Shown: positions 44,536-54,067 of the stretch, piece after piece
Layout of the letters: every line of letters starts with the position of its first letter
Position numbering within the stretch: position 1 is the first letter of the stretch
Origin: Gammaproteobacteria bacterium UBA4421
Lineage (GTDB): Bacteria > Pseudomonadota > Gammaproteobacteria > Pseudomonadales > Azotimanducaceae
Length of the DNA stretch: 64,000 nt
NCBI GenBank assembly: GCA_002389675.1
Contig: DGQF01000034.1
Location: 116,688-180,687, forward strand
Direction: 5' to 3'
Notes under the pieces: model-generated
What the model was told of the DNA's origin: nothing
Database searches by the model: none
What the model saw: the letters and a program-made list of their open reading frames with translations, nothing else
Translations under genes and position numbers: made by a program

Positions 44536-47086
44536 AGTTTTACTTTGGTGGGTGGATGGTGTTGTTCGGCGTGCGGGGTTGACGCTGATTGCGATCGCGG
44601 TGCTTACGGCGGCTTCAGGCTGGATCGCCGTCAGCCAATTTCGCATCAATTCGGACTTAGGCCAGCTGATCAACCAGGGTGCTTCTTGGCGAGCAGACTT
44701 CGATCATTTTGAAGCCCAGTTTCCAGATTTGGTGCGGACCGCTGTGGTGGTTGTCAGTGCCGATTCGATAAAAAAAGTGGAACAAGTAACCCAGCAGGTG
44801 TTGGCCTACTTACATGAACGGCCGCAGCAATTTAGTGCAGTCTCGGCACCGGGCAGTGAGGCATTTTTCCGAGATCACGCTTTTTTGTATATGGACCTAG
44901 ATTCGCTAGACGATATGACCGATAGGCTTGCAGAGGCGCAGCCTTGGCTATCTGCTGTTGCTGAAGATCCGAGTCTTCGAGGTATTTTGCGTTTGGTTGG
45001 GGAAGGTGTAGACCAGAGTGCGCCGGCAGGATTCGCCACTGTTCTTGAGCTGCTTAGCGACTCTGCACGTGAGGTTCTGGCCGGGGGCCGAGGGGAGGTG
45101 CAGTGGTCAGACGAGCTTTTGCAAACTCAAGGCACGACTTATCAGCTGATATATCTCAAACCCAATTCTAGTTTTGGTGAGCCTCTGCCCGATGCAAAGA
45201 TCATGTCCGAGCTGCGGTCTATGTTTGCCACTCTTGATTTGCCTGCGGGTGCGGCAGTTAATTTGACCGGCGAACTTGCGCTTCAACATGAGGAAATGGA
45301 AGCTGCAGTGACTGGCGTAGGCTTGGCAGGATGGCTTGCTTTGGTTCTGCTTTTGGTTGTCCTGATATTTGGTGTGCGCTCGCTAAAAATCATACTGGCT
45401 ACTTTCAGTCTTTTAGCCATCGGTGTGCTCTGGACCAGCGCGTATGCGATGCTGACCGTTGGTGAATACAATACGTTGTCGCTCGTGTTTGTTGTTATGT
45501 TTTTTGGCTTGGCTGTGGATTTTGCGCTGCATTTTTCGCTGCGTTATCAGGAAGCAATTAATTCAGCGCAGACTGATGTTCCGGCTGCTCTGCATGTGAG
45601 TACTGAGAGTGTTGGGCGAGCAATCACGCTCTGCACCTTAACAACTGCGCTGGGTTTCCTTGGGTTTTGGCCGACAGATTACCAAGGCCTTGCCGATCTT
45701 GGGGTCATCAGCGCGGGCGGAATGTTGGTTGCATGGTTTCTTACGTTTACTTACTTGCCGGCTTTTTACGCGGTCTGTGGCGCGCCTAAAGTGCATATGA
45801 TGAACCTGCCGACCAGTGATCGAGTGGTCACATGGTTATTAGGGCATCGTTCTACAGTGGTCATTGCGGTGTGTCTTGCCGTTGTGCTTGCCGGATACGG
45901 CGCCATACAAACACGCTTTGATTATAGTGTGCTTGCGCTGAAAGACCCGCAGGCTGAGTCCATGCAAACCTTGCGCACGCTGCAGCGAGAAGGATTATCC
46001 ACCGACTATCAGCTGGTTTTGGTTGGGCCTGCAACCGCTGATTTGAAAGAGATTGAACAATTAGCTGTGGTGGATGAAGTGCGGACGCCGCTTGATTGGG
46101 TGCCCGAGGATCAGCAAGAGAAATTGTTAGTGATAACGGATATCGAACAACTCTTGTTCACGGCATTAAATCCCTCTGTAGCCCTGCCACCACCCTCCGC
46201 TGATGAGCTGCGTATGCGCGCTAAGGACGTGGTCTCGCGGATTGATGATATTCTGATTGAAGATCAGCCCGGTCAGGTATTGCCGCTGGATGTCCTGAAG
46301 GTATTCCGGGATCAGCTTCGGGCGATGAGTCTTGCTACGGATCAGCAGTGGCAGCGCTGGAGATATGCGGTGGTTGATAATTTACTCGAGGAATTGCGGT
46401 GGATAGGCCGCGCGACCAGCGTAACAGAAGTGGATTTTGCAGGGTTGCCGCAGTCTTTGCGGAGCCGCTTGGTGGCACCTGATGGTGAGGTGATGACGGT
46501 TATCTTACCTGCGCAAGATATCGCCCAAGTCAGTGAGTTGTCGACGTTCATTACACAGGTCAGAACGTTGGCACCAACGGCTACCGGGCGCCCCGTGATT
46601 GAGTGGGGCGTGGGTGGGATCGTGGTGACTGCCTTTTTAGAGGCCCTGGTTTTTGCCATTGTCGCCATTGTGATTGTTTTGCTGATTGCATTGAGACGTG
46701 TTTCTTTGATTTTGATGATTTTATTGCCGCTGGGTTTGGCCGCTGGGTTGTCGCTTAGTTTGGCCGGTGTAATGGGGTTGTCTTTAAATATGGCTAATAT
46801 TTTAGTGATTCCGCTGATATTCGGTCTGGGAGTGGATAATGGGATTCATGTGGTCGACCGCTATTTAGGTGAAGGTGATGTTGGTCATTTAATCCAATCC
46901 AGCACGCCGCGAGCGGTGTTGCTGTCTGCCTTAACCACCATTGGCGCTTTTGCTGCACTGTCGATTTCTCCGCACGCGGGCACCGCCTCGATTGGAGCGT
47001 TGTTAACCATTGCCATTGGCCTGTTGCTGTTGATAACCATTTTTGTTCTACCGGTGCTGTTGGCATCCCAACGCTCAATTAGATGA
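44528..47086 (+). CDS. MMPL/RND family lipid transporter (HpnN-like)
   Basis: 852-residue inner-membrane protein with the RND arrangement: one N-terminal helix, a large periplasmic loop, a six-helix bundle (about residues 250-420), then a second loop and bundle (about 680-850). The segments VVMFFGLAVDFALHFSLRYQEA and LVIPLIFGLGVDNGIHVVDRYL carry the family's charged residues in the first and second halves. Related HpnN exports hopanoids to the outer membrane. With MlaA and MlaC beside it, lipid movement is the best guess; no hopanoid synthesis gene is in the window. Confidence 0.88.
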   Translation: MNRVLLWWVDGVVRRAGLTLIAIAVLTAASGWIAVSQFRINSDLGQLINQGASWRADFDHFEAQFPDLVRTAVVVVSADSIKKVEQVTQQVLAYLHERPQQFSAVSAPGSEAFFRDHAFLYMDLDSLDDMTDRLAEAQPWLSAVAEDPSLRGILRLVGEGVDQSAPAGFATVLELLSDSAREVLAGGRGEVQWSDELLQTQGTTYQLIYLKPNSSFGEPLPDAKIMSELRSMFATLDLPAGAAVNLTGELALQHEEMEAAVTGVGLAGWLALVLLLVVLIFGVRSLKIILATFSLLAIGVLWTSAYAMLTVGEYNTLSLVFVVMFFGLAVDFALHFSLRYQEAINSAQTDVPAALHVSTESVGRAITLCTLTTALGFLGFWPTDYQGLADLGVISAGGMLVAWFLTFTYLPAFYAVCGAPKVHMMNLPTSDRVVTWLLGHRSTVVIAVCLAVVLAGYGAIQTRFDYSVLALKDPQAESMQTLRTLQREGLSTDYQLVLVGPATADLKEIEQLAVVDEVRTPLDWVPEDQQEKLLVITDIEQLLFTALNPSVALPPPSADELRMRAKDVVSRIDDILIEDQPGQVLPLDVLKVFRDQLRAMSLATDQQWQRWRYAVVDNLLEELRWIGRATSVTEVDFAGLPQSLRSRLVAPDGEVMTVILPAQDIAQVSELSTFITQVRTLAPTATGRPVIEWGVGGIVVTAFLEALVFAIVAIVIVLLIALRRVSLILMILLPLGLAAGLSLSLAGVMGLSLNMANILVIPLIFGLGVDNGIHVVDRYLGEGDVGHLIQSSTPRAVLLSALTTIGAFAALSISPHAGTASIGALLTIAIGLLLLITIFVLPVLLASQRSIR

Positions 47087-48882
47087 CACTTTGGTTTCGG
47101 GCTCTGTTCGTTTTTGTTTTAGCGGGCGCTTGTCTGCGCGTTTTTTTTCTATTTGTATACCCTCAGGATCTCTCCCTGCCCGGGTTTTCGGGGATAATTT
47201 TTGGATTAGTGAACGACGCTGCGGCGTTTGCGATGGTGGCCGGCGTTGTGGCTTTGGCCGGCTATCTCGGGCTATATTTTTTTCGTGCTATGGTTTTAGT
47301 GGCCATTGCCGTGATCCTTATTGTTGGTGTGGCTGAGGTTTTTTTCTGGCAGGAATTTCAAAGTCGCCTCGACCGCTTGGTGTTTCACTATCTGGCGTTT
47401 CCGAAAGAAGTGCTGGTTTTTCTTGACGAGCAGTTTTATCTGAGTCTATTGATATTGCCCTTCTGCTTGCTGGTTTGGGTTATATATCTTGGCCTGCAAC
47501 GTTCCGGGCTGGATAGTCATCGGGCGCAGCACAGGCCCTTATGGATAGTCATGGGATTGATTGTGCTTATTTGGGGAGAGCCCTTAGGGCAGTCGAACGG
47601 GCGCGTGGTCTCTGAATTTGTCAGTAATGGTTATTTGGGGGTGCTCAAGGCGGCTCGCTATCGTGAAGATGGGGTCGCTTGGTTGCAGCAACCACAGGCC
47701 GGTCAGATTTTGCAGCGTCCAAGAATCACAGATAGCTCTGTGGATGAGATCATCAAGCGGGAATTGAGCCAAAAGCGCCATGTGATGTTGATCATCGAAG
47801 AATCATTTGCAGGTCCAGTGTGGATGGACTCGGTCTTGCGAGAACAATATCTACCCAACTTTACCAAGCTGTCTGAGCAAGCGCTGGATTTCTCGCATAT
47901 GTATGCGCCGGGTTCGCGAACGACTCGTGGACTCGAGGCGCTGCTTAATGGCTTTATGCCCCTGCCAGGCATATCTACGACGCAGCGCGCGCAAGCTCAT
48001 AAATTGCCCTCGCTGGCTCGTGGAATGCAAGCGGGCGGTTTTTATCCCGCGTTTTTGTATGGTGGCTGGCCCGGGTTTTCTAATTTCTCAGCTTACTGGC
48101 AGGGGATGGGTTTCGCGCAAATCTGGACGCGTGAAGACTTTGACGAGCCATTTGAAACGAGTTGGGGGGTGGCCGATGGTGCCTTGTTTGATCGGATACT
48201 AATAGAAATGTCTGACCTTACTCAGACTAATGAGCGGGTATTCTTGGCGACATTGACGGTGTCACATCACCGCCCATATGACATTCCTTCGGGTAAAATT
48301 GATTATCCATCGGATGAGCGTTCCAGCGTATACGCAATGGCCTACGCGGATCATGCGCTGGGTGAATTTTTTCGTGCTGCGAAAAAAGAAGCTTGGTTTA
48401 AAGATACGCTGTTTATCGTAGCGGCAGATCATGGGTTGAAGCCGCAAGGTGATGCTTTGATTCCTGTGGGTAGCTATCGTATCCCGATGTTGATGTTCGC
48501 AGAGGGTATGACACCGCGGAAAATGTCAGGTATGAGCTCGAGTATCAGTTTGCCTGCAACGCTGATGCACCTTTTCAACATTGAGCACGGTGAACCGTTT
48601 ATGGGTGAAAACCTTCTGTGTGATTGCGACACGATAGTCCCTGTGGAGTATGGTTATCACATTGGCTTGTTAGAACGCGAGTATCTTCACGTGGTTCGAG
48701 CTGATGGCCAGTATGCGCAATGGCACTATGACGCGACAGATCTCTCACAGACGTTATCTCCCTCCTTTGAGGTTGAGTCTGTTGATGCCCGGCGGCGTTA
48801 TCGCCAGCGGGTGATCGCAGCGTTCGCGCCCGCCTATCAGTGGTTTTATGGATCAGATATCAGCGGCGAGCCATTACTTTAA
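47083..48882 (+). CDS. LtaS-type sulfatase-fold membrane enzyme
   Basis: 599-residue protein: five or so N-terminal membrane helices (to about residue 180), then a periplasmic alkaline-phosphatase-fold domain. The latter has the metal and nucleophile segments IIEESFAGPVW, APGSRTTRGLEALLNG (Thr as candidate nucleophile), VSHHRPYD and VAADHGLKPQG. The fold is that of lipoteichoic-acid synthase, phosphoethanolamine and phosphoglycerol transferases. In this operon it may modify a lipid or glycan head group. It is coupled to the MMPL gene by an ATGA overlap and converges with the GGDEF-EAL gene. Confidence 0.87.
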   Translation: MTLWFRALFVFVLAGACLRVFFLFVYPQDLSLPGFSGIIFGLVNDAAAFAMVAGVVALAGYLGLYFFRAMVLVAIAVILIVGVAEVFFWQEFQSRLDRLVFHYLAFPKEVLVFLDEQFYLSLLILPFCLLVWVIYLGLQRSGLDSHRAQHRPLWIVMGLIVLIWGEPLGQSNGRVVSEFVSNGYLGVLKAARYREDGVAWLQQPQAGQILQRPRITDSSVDEIIKRELSQKRHVMLIIEESFAGPVWMDSVLREQYLPNFTKLSEQALDFSHMYAPGSRTTRGLEALLNGFMPLPGISTTQRAQAHKLPSLARGMQAGGFYPAFLYGGWPGFSNFSAYWQGMGFAQIWTREDFDEPFETSWGVADGALFDRILIEMSDLTQTNERVFLATLTVSHHRPYDIPSGKIDYPSDERSSVYAMAYADHALGEFFRAAKKEAWFKDTLFIVAADHGLKPQGDALIPVGSYRIPMLMFAEGMTPRKMSGMSSSISLPATLMHLFNIEHGEPFMGENLLCDCDTIVPVEYGYHIGLLEREYLHVVRADGQYAQWHYDATDLSQTLSPSFEVESVDARRRYRQRVIAAFAPAYQWFYGSDISGEPLL

Positions 48883-51800
48883 ATGGACCGTTTTGAGGTC
48901 GTGAGCCAACAAACTGAGCATTTGTTTCAGCGGCAGGGCCTGACTGAATAACCAACCTTGCGCATACTCACATTGGTGCTGTTTTAGGAAGGCCAGTTGT
49001 TCTTTGGTTTCGACACCCTCAGCGACTACCTCCATCTTCAGTTGATGGGCCATGGCAATGACAGCGCGTGTAATGGCCATGTCGTCCGCATTGGAGGGTA
49101 AATCGACCACAAAACTCCGGTCGATTTTTACCGTGTTGATGGGAAAACGTTTCAAATAATTGAGTGATGAGTAGCCGGTCCCAAAATCGTCGATGGCCAG
49201 ACGCACGCCCAGCTTGGAAAGCTGATTGATCGTATTTTGTGCTGCATTGATGTCTTGCATCAACATGGTTTCGGTGATTTCAATTTCAATGTTCTGGGGG
49301 TCGAGTTCTGCATCCAGGAGGCTTCGGCGCATGGTTGCCACCAAGTTCGGATCACGGAATTGTCGCGGTGAAATATTGATGGCGACCTGTATAGGGGTTT
49401 GCTGTTGAGCTGAGAGCACTTGGCAGGCGTGGCATGCTTGTTTAATGACCCATGCGCCAATATCGATAATACTGCCGGTTTCCTCTGCCACCGCGATAAA
49501 CTCGTCAGGGCCTATCAGCCCAAGGTCGGGGTGATGCCAGCGGATCAGGCTTTCCACGCCTACGATGCGGTGATCGCTGAGGGAAATCTTGGGCTGATAA
49601 AACAACTCGAACTCATCCCGTTCCAATGCCTGGCGGATTTGATATTCAATCCTTAGGCGGTTTGCTGCATTGATGTTGAGGTCTTCTGAATAAAACTGAT
49701 AGTTATTGCGGCCATGCTCTTTGGCTTTATACATCGCCAGGTCGGCGTTTCGCATTAGCTCGTTTGGGTCCAGCGAGTCATCTGGCAGCATGCTGATGCC
49801 GATACTGGTGGTGACAATCAGTGGATAGCCCGAAATCTGAATAGGTTCACGCAGATGGTTGAGGATTTTTTGCGCGACAGCGCCGGCGTCATGGGGTGCC
49901 CCAATTTCAGTGAGCAGTATGGTGAATTCATCACCGCCGGTGCGTCCAACGGTATCGGTGCTGCGCACGCATTGCTGTAAGCGGGTCGCGACCTCGCGCA
50001 AAAGTTGATCTCCCATTTGATGCCCAAGGGTATCGTTAACGCGCTTGAAATTGTCGAGGTCCAAGTACAGTAAGGCGCTGGCGCGCTTGTTGCGCAGGCT
50101 TTGCTCGATTGCGTGCTCTAGACGTTCATGGAACAAGCGCCGGTTTGCGAGGTTGGTCAAAGTGTCATAAAACGCCATGCGCTCCATGCGTTGCTGGCTG
50201 CGCTTGATGCTGGTGATATCGGCGATTTGCACGATGTAGTATTGGGCTTGCCCCTGGCTGTTTTTTTGCAGAACGGTGTGGAAGTTAGTCCAGAGCTCTA
50301 AGCCATTATTACAAATCATGCGGCGTTCGGAACGATTCGAAACGTTATTGTTGGTAGTCATTGAGGATAGACTGTCGTTCAGATCTTTATGATCCTCCTC
50401 AGGTATTAGGCGTGAAATGTGTAAGCCAGATAGTTCTTGCTCGTCATAGGCTAATAGCTCTGTTGCCGTGCGGTTGGCCTGAAAAACCCGACCCGTCAGG
50501 TCGATGAGCATGATGCCAAATGGCGCGTTTTTGAAAATACCGCGGAAGCGTTCTTCGCTGCTGCGCAGTCGCTCCTCGGTAGTGCGCTGTTTACTGATGT
50601 CCTTTGCGATAATCATGATGTGCTCTTCGCCAGAGAGTTCCACAATGCTGGCTGAAATCAAAGCTGGAACGGGTTCACCTTCTTTGGTTAAGAAAGACAC
50701 CGCGCAGTTGGTCAGCATATGCTCTTGCGTGAGCGTTTGACTGGCTTGTGCTAAATCACGGTCATCGATTAAACGGCCTGCATCGTAAATAGAACGCCCG
50801 ATTAACTCAGCGCGTTGGTAGCCGCTGCGGTTGAGCAAGGCATCGTTGAGGTCTGTAATGACACCATCGCTGTGGCGCAGGATGACAATGCCGTCTGGAC
50901 TTTGGCTGAACATTTTTTCAAATTTTTCCTCAGATTCAACTAAGGCTGCCTCTGCGGAAATACGTTTGGTGATGTCGCGTCCAATGCAGAGCAGGCAAAG
51001 ATCGTTATCTATCTCAACGTAACGCAGAGAGATTTCAACATGTACCACGACGCCCAAAGCGGTTCTGAGAGTGGTTTCGCGGTTAATGATTTCGCGGTGT
51101 TCTGCTAGGTGCTGGATGATCGCAGCGCGCTCGGTGGCGTTTGCCCAGAATTTCAGGTCAACTTCAAGTTCACCAACGGCGGCTTCTCGTGAGTATCCGA
51201 GCAGGCGGGAAAATCCCTCGTTGAAGTCCAGTACCATGGTGTCTGCAGCTCGCAACAGCAGAATTGCATCTGGCGTGCCGTGGAACACCTGCGAAAATCG
51301 GGCTTGATTAATCCGCGATTCAGCCAGTGCCTGTTGTTGTTCCATCACAGTGCTGAAAATCATGGCATAGCCCGGTGCCTCAGGCAGTTTAAGACGGACA
51401 GCGCGGCCTGTTGTCATGGTGTGCTCGCCCTCTACCAATCGAATGCCGTTCAATGCGGCTTCATTGCGATTTTTCTGGGTGAACTGTTGCATGATTTTCA
51501 TGAAGTCCTGATGATGGTCGGGATCTATGAAGTAGTAGGCAGGCTTGCCAATGAGGTCAGTATTAAATGCGTTGTGCGCATTGTTATTGGCCCATGTGAT
51601 GGTGAGTTTTGAATCTGTGAATACCACAACGTCACTGCTTTTGCCGACGATACGGCGTAGCTGTAAGTTTGCGCTGGTGGCGGTGCGTTTTGCGCCGGAT
51701 TGGCACGCGATTTCTTCGAGCTGAAAGACACAATAGCTTGCGTTTGAAGCACGGTTAATGATTCTTCGAGTGACGCAGGTTAAGGCGTGTTCGGGGCCAC

Positions 51801-52254
51801 AGTTAGGCGTGATGGTGAAACTGAGGCTTTGTGTGGGGTCATAAGTCTCATCAAGGAGTGTGCTGCGCACCGCTTGCCAAAGCGTATCGTCGATCAAGTC
51901 ATTAATCGGGCAGCCCTGCGTTATGGCTTTCTCGTGCTGTAAGAGTTGTGTCGCGGTGGCATTGGCGGAAAGTATTGACCCATGAAAATCAGTTATCAAT
52001 ACACCTGTGCTGGGGTCTTCAAGGGCGGTGACACAGTCTTCGGGCGACCACCAGAGCTTGCTTGCAGGCCAACCTAATAATCCGCCGAGAGTCATCAAAG
52101 CCGAGCTGGCTAAAATCACACTCGTAGAAGTTTCCGGTGGAACAAGCAGATTCCAGCAACCGATAATTAGACCGGCAAATAGGAAAAAGAGCGCGCTGCA
52201 TTGGGTGAGACGTTTTGTAAATGCTGTTGCTGTCATATCTATTGATTGCCACAT
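48874..52254 (-). CDS. Membrane-bound PAS(x4-5)-GGDEF-EAL cyclic-di-GMP enzyme
   Basis: 1126-residue protein (ATG 52254; longer start at 52311 unlikely). An N-terminal hydrophobic region of two helices precedes several PAS domains: around residues 70-190, 200-310, 315-440, 445-560 and 570-690. A GGDEF domain follows (RTGGDEFTILLTE, intact) and a C-terminal EAL domain (VESLIRWHHPDLG, DDFGTGYSSLNYL, VVAEGVETKEQ), whose metal-binding residues look present. It could both make and break c-di-GMP; the PAS array suggests control by redox, light or small ligands. It overlaps the convergent LtaS-like gene by 9 bases. Confidence 0.92.
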   Translation of the reverse strand: MWQSIDMTATAFTKRLTQCSALFFLFAGLIIGCWNLLVPPETSTSVILASSALMTLGGLLGWPASKLWWSPEDCVTALEDPSTGVLITDFHGSILSANATATQLLQHEKAITQGCPINDLIDDTLWQAVRSTLLDETYDPTQSLSFTITPNCGPEHALTCVTRRIINRASNASYCVFQLEEIACQSGAKRTATSANLQLRRIVGKSSDVVVFTDSKLTITWANNNAHNAFNTDLIGKPAYYFIDPDHHQDFMKIMQQFTQKNRNEAALNGIRLVEGEHTMTTGRAVRLKLPEAPGYAMIFSTVMEQQQALAESRINQARFSQVFHGTPDAILLLRAADTMVLDFNEGFSRLLGYSREAAVGELEVDLKFWANATERAAIIQHLAEHREIINRETTLRTALGVVVHVEISLRYVEIDNDLCLLCIGRDITKRISAEAALVESEEKFEKMFSQSPDGIVILRHSDGVITDLNDALLNRSGYQRAELIGRSIYDAGRLIDDRDLAQASQTLTQEHMLTNCAVSFLTKEGEPVPALISASIVELSGEEHIMIIAKDISKQRTTEERLRSSEERFRGIFKNAPFGIMLIDLTGRVFQANRTATELLAYDEQELSGLHISRLIPEEDHKDLNDSLSSMTTNNNVSNRSERRMICNNGLELWTNFHTVLQKNSQGQAQYYIVQIADITSIKRSQQRMERMAFYDTLTNLANRRLFHERLEHAIEQSLRNKRASALLYLDLDNFKRVNDTLGHQMGDQLLREVATRLQQCVRSTDTVGRTGGDEFTILLTEIGAPHDAGAVAQKILNHLREPIQISGYPLIVTTSIGISMLPDDSLDPNELMRNADLAMYKAKEHGRNNYQFYSEDLNINAANRLRIEYQIRQALERDEFELFYQPKISLSDHRIVGVESLIRWHHPDLGLIGPDEFIAVAEETGSIIDIGAWVIKQACHACQVLSAQQQTPIQVAINISPRQFRDPNLVATMRRSLLDAELDPQNIEIEITETMLMQDINAAQNTINQLSKLGVRLAIDDFGTGYSSLNYLKRFPINTVKIDRSFVVDLPSNADDMAITRAVIAMAHQLKMEVVAEGVETKEQLAFLKQHQCEYAQGWLFSQALPLKQMLSLLAHDLKTVHLK

Positions 52255-52406
52255 GAGTGTTGTGCCACGGGAGTTCCCCGAGATCACAGGCGCAAATTTA
52301 CCGTGGTGCAAGGGGGGGACTCTATGACATCTCGCACAAAGTGCTCGCTTGGAGACGGAGTAATGACCTCAACGAGGCGTAGATCACGTTTTTGAGGCGA
52401 TATAAG

Positions 52407-52427
52407 AGCCAAGCCGCAGGCTTGGCT
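52407..52427 (-). terminator. Terminator-like hairpin after the 131-residue hypothetical gene
   Basis: AGCCAAGCC GCA GGCTTGGCT, a 9-bp perfect stem with a 3-base loop, starts 8 bases after the stop of the minus-strand gene. On that strand it is followed by CTTATAT, only weakly T-rich. Confidence 0.55.
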
Positions 52428-52435
52428 GGATCAGA

Positions 52436-52831
52436 TCACTTGTTGCGGATCTCATCCATGAATTTTTTATGACCTGAGGGGTCGAGAATCATGCTGGCGA
52501 AATAAGTTAATAGATCTTTATGCGACTGGTTCAGCCTAGCCTCTGCCATCGCGCGCTCTCCCTCCTTGGAGGCAATGAACTCAAAGATGGAATGCAATGA
52601 CGTTTTTGGTCCGACGGCGTCTTGAATTTCCTCGATAACCACGTCATGAAGCGCCTCTAAATCGTCCTCAAGCAGTCCGACGTCCTCTGGTGCCAGTACA
52701 ACATTCGACCAAAGTGTGGCGATATAGACTTGGTAAAGGTTGCGGTCGATGAATCGGTCAGCGACGGTGGAGCGTTCCCTTATGTCTTGAAATACCGATG
52801 CAAATGTTTCTTTTAAAGTGTTGGCGGTCAT
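52436..52831 (-). CDS. Hypothetical protein
   Basis: 131-residue soluble, acidic, helical protein (ATG 52831, MTANTLKETFASVFQDIRER; an ATG at 52870 is the alternative). No domain recognised. No signal peptide. It is divergent from the acyl-CoA dehydrogenase pair and is followed by a hairpin terminator. Confidence 0.65.
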   Translation of the reverse strand: MTANTLKETFASVFQDIRERSTVADRFIDRNLYQVYIATLWSNVVLAPEDVGLLEDDLEALHDVVIEEIQDAVGPKTSLHSIFEFIASKEGERAMAEARLNQSHKDLLTYFASMILDPSGHKKFMDEIRNK

Positions 52832-52936
52832 GATGCCTGACTGTGTTCGCTTGTCCGATGAGATCCCCATGATATTGCATCACAGGCTTGAGAGCATTAG
52901 TGTTGCAGGCCAAATTTCTTCTTCGGTTGGTTCAAT

Positions 52937-54067
52937 ATGTTGCAGTTCGACCGCGTTAGCTTGGACGCAGATACGGAGGCGCTGCGGGACAAAGTGCGCA
53001 CTTTTTTAGCCGCAAATAAAGCGCACTTTCCACGCCCAAATTCAGATTTTTCAAGTGGTCATGACCCGGAATTCAGCCGCAAACTGGGCGAGCAAGGGTG
53101 GATTGGGATGAGCTGGCCAAAAGCCTATGGCGGTAGTGAGCAATCGTTTTTTGAGCGTTATGTGGTTACTGAAGAATTGTTGTCCGCCGGTGCGCCTGTC
53201 AGCGCGCACTGGATTGCCGATCGTCAGAGTGGACCGCTGCTTTTGCGTTATGGAACGGAAGCACAACGCCAGGCCTACTTGCCTGCAATTACGCGGGGTG
53301 AATCTTACTTCTCGATTGGCATGAGTGAGCCAGACACGGGGTCTGATTTGGCGTCGGTGCGCACGATGGCGGTGAAAGAGGGTGATCAATATCGAATCAA
53401 CGGCACCAAAATCTGGACAACTGATGCCCACCGCAATCACTTTATTGTTTGTTTGGTGCGGACCGAACCTGCTGGAGAGAATCGTCACGCGGGGCTGTCT
53501 CAGATCATTGTTGACCTGCAAAATGATGGCGTTCAAATCAAGCCTATTGCGAATATGTCGGGCAGTGAGGATTTCAACGAGGTGGTTTTTGAAGATGTTA
53601 TGGTGCCGGCAGATCGAGTGGTGGGAGAGCCGGGTAAAGGCTGGGTACAAGTGACCTCCGAATTGGCTTATGAGCGCAGCGGCCCGGAGAGATTTTTGTC
53701 GGCGTTCAGGGTCTTTGTGGAGTTGGTGCGTGCCTGCGGCCAACAACCTTCACCTCATGAGGCGGCAGCTATTGGTCGTATTGCGTCGCATATAATGACC
53801 TTGCGCCGTATGTCTATTTCTGTCGCCGGAATGCTGCAAAAAGACAAAGACGTTGTTGTTGAGGCCGCGCTGGTTAAAGAGCTGGGCAATAATTTCGAAA
53901 AAGTATTGCCGGAGATTGCGCGTTTGGCGGCGCCAATGGCCGCGCGAAACTCGGCTTTTAGGCGGAGTTTTGAGCAAACTTTGTTGCTGAGCCCGTCTTT
54001 TACGTTGCGCGGTGGCACTCGAGAAATATTGCGTGGGGTGATTGCGCGTGGGTTGGGGTTACGGTGA
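52937..54067 (+). CDS. Acyl-CoA dehydrogenase, larger subunit of a probable heteromer
   Basis: 376-residue acyl-CoA dehydrogenase. The FAD and substrate segments MSEPDTGSDLASVRTMA, NGTKIWTTDAHRNHF, ELAYERSGPERFLSAFRV and the C-terminal GGTREILRGVIARGLGL are present. Its stop overlaps the ATG of a second, shorter acyl-CoA dehydrogenase, the layout of heterotetrameric (FadE/ChsE type) enzymes acting on steroid or branched acyl-CoAs. Substrate unknown. Confidence 0.9.
   Translation: MLQFDRVSLDADTEALRDKVRTFLAANKAHFPRPNSDFSSGHDPEFSRKLGEQGWIGMSWPKAYGGSEQSFFERYVVTEELLSAGAPVSAHWIADRQSGPLLLRYGTEAQRQAYLPAITRGESYFSIGMSEPDTGSDLASVRTMAVKEGDQYRINGTKIWTTDAHRNHFIVCLVRTEPAGENRHAGLSQIIVDLQNDGVQIKPIANMSGSEDFNEVVFEDVMVPADRVVGEPGKGWVQVTSELAYERSGPERFLSAFRVFVELVRACGQQPSPHEAAAIGRIASHIMTLRRMSISVAGMLQKDKDVVVEAALVKELGNNFEKVLPEIARLAAPMAARNSAFRRSFEQTLLLSPSFTLRGGTREILRGVIARGLGLR

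Noticed and set aside
53051-53746. 231-residue open frame on the minus strand
   Set aside because: Antisense to a clear acyl-CoA dehydrogenase gene, no recognisable domain.
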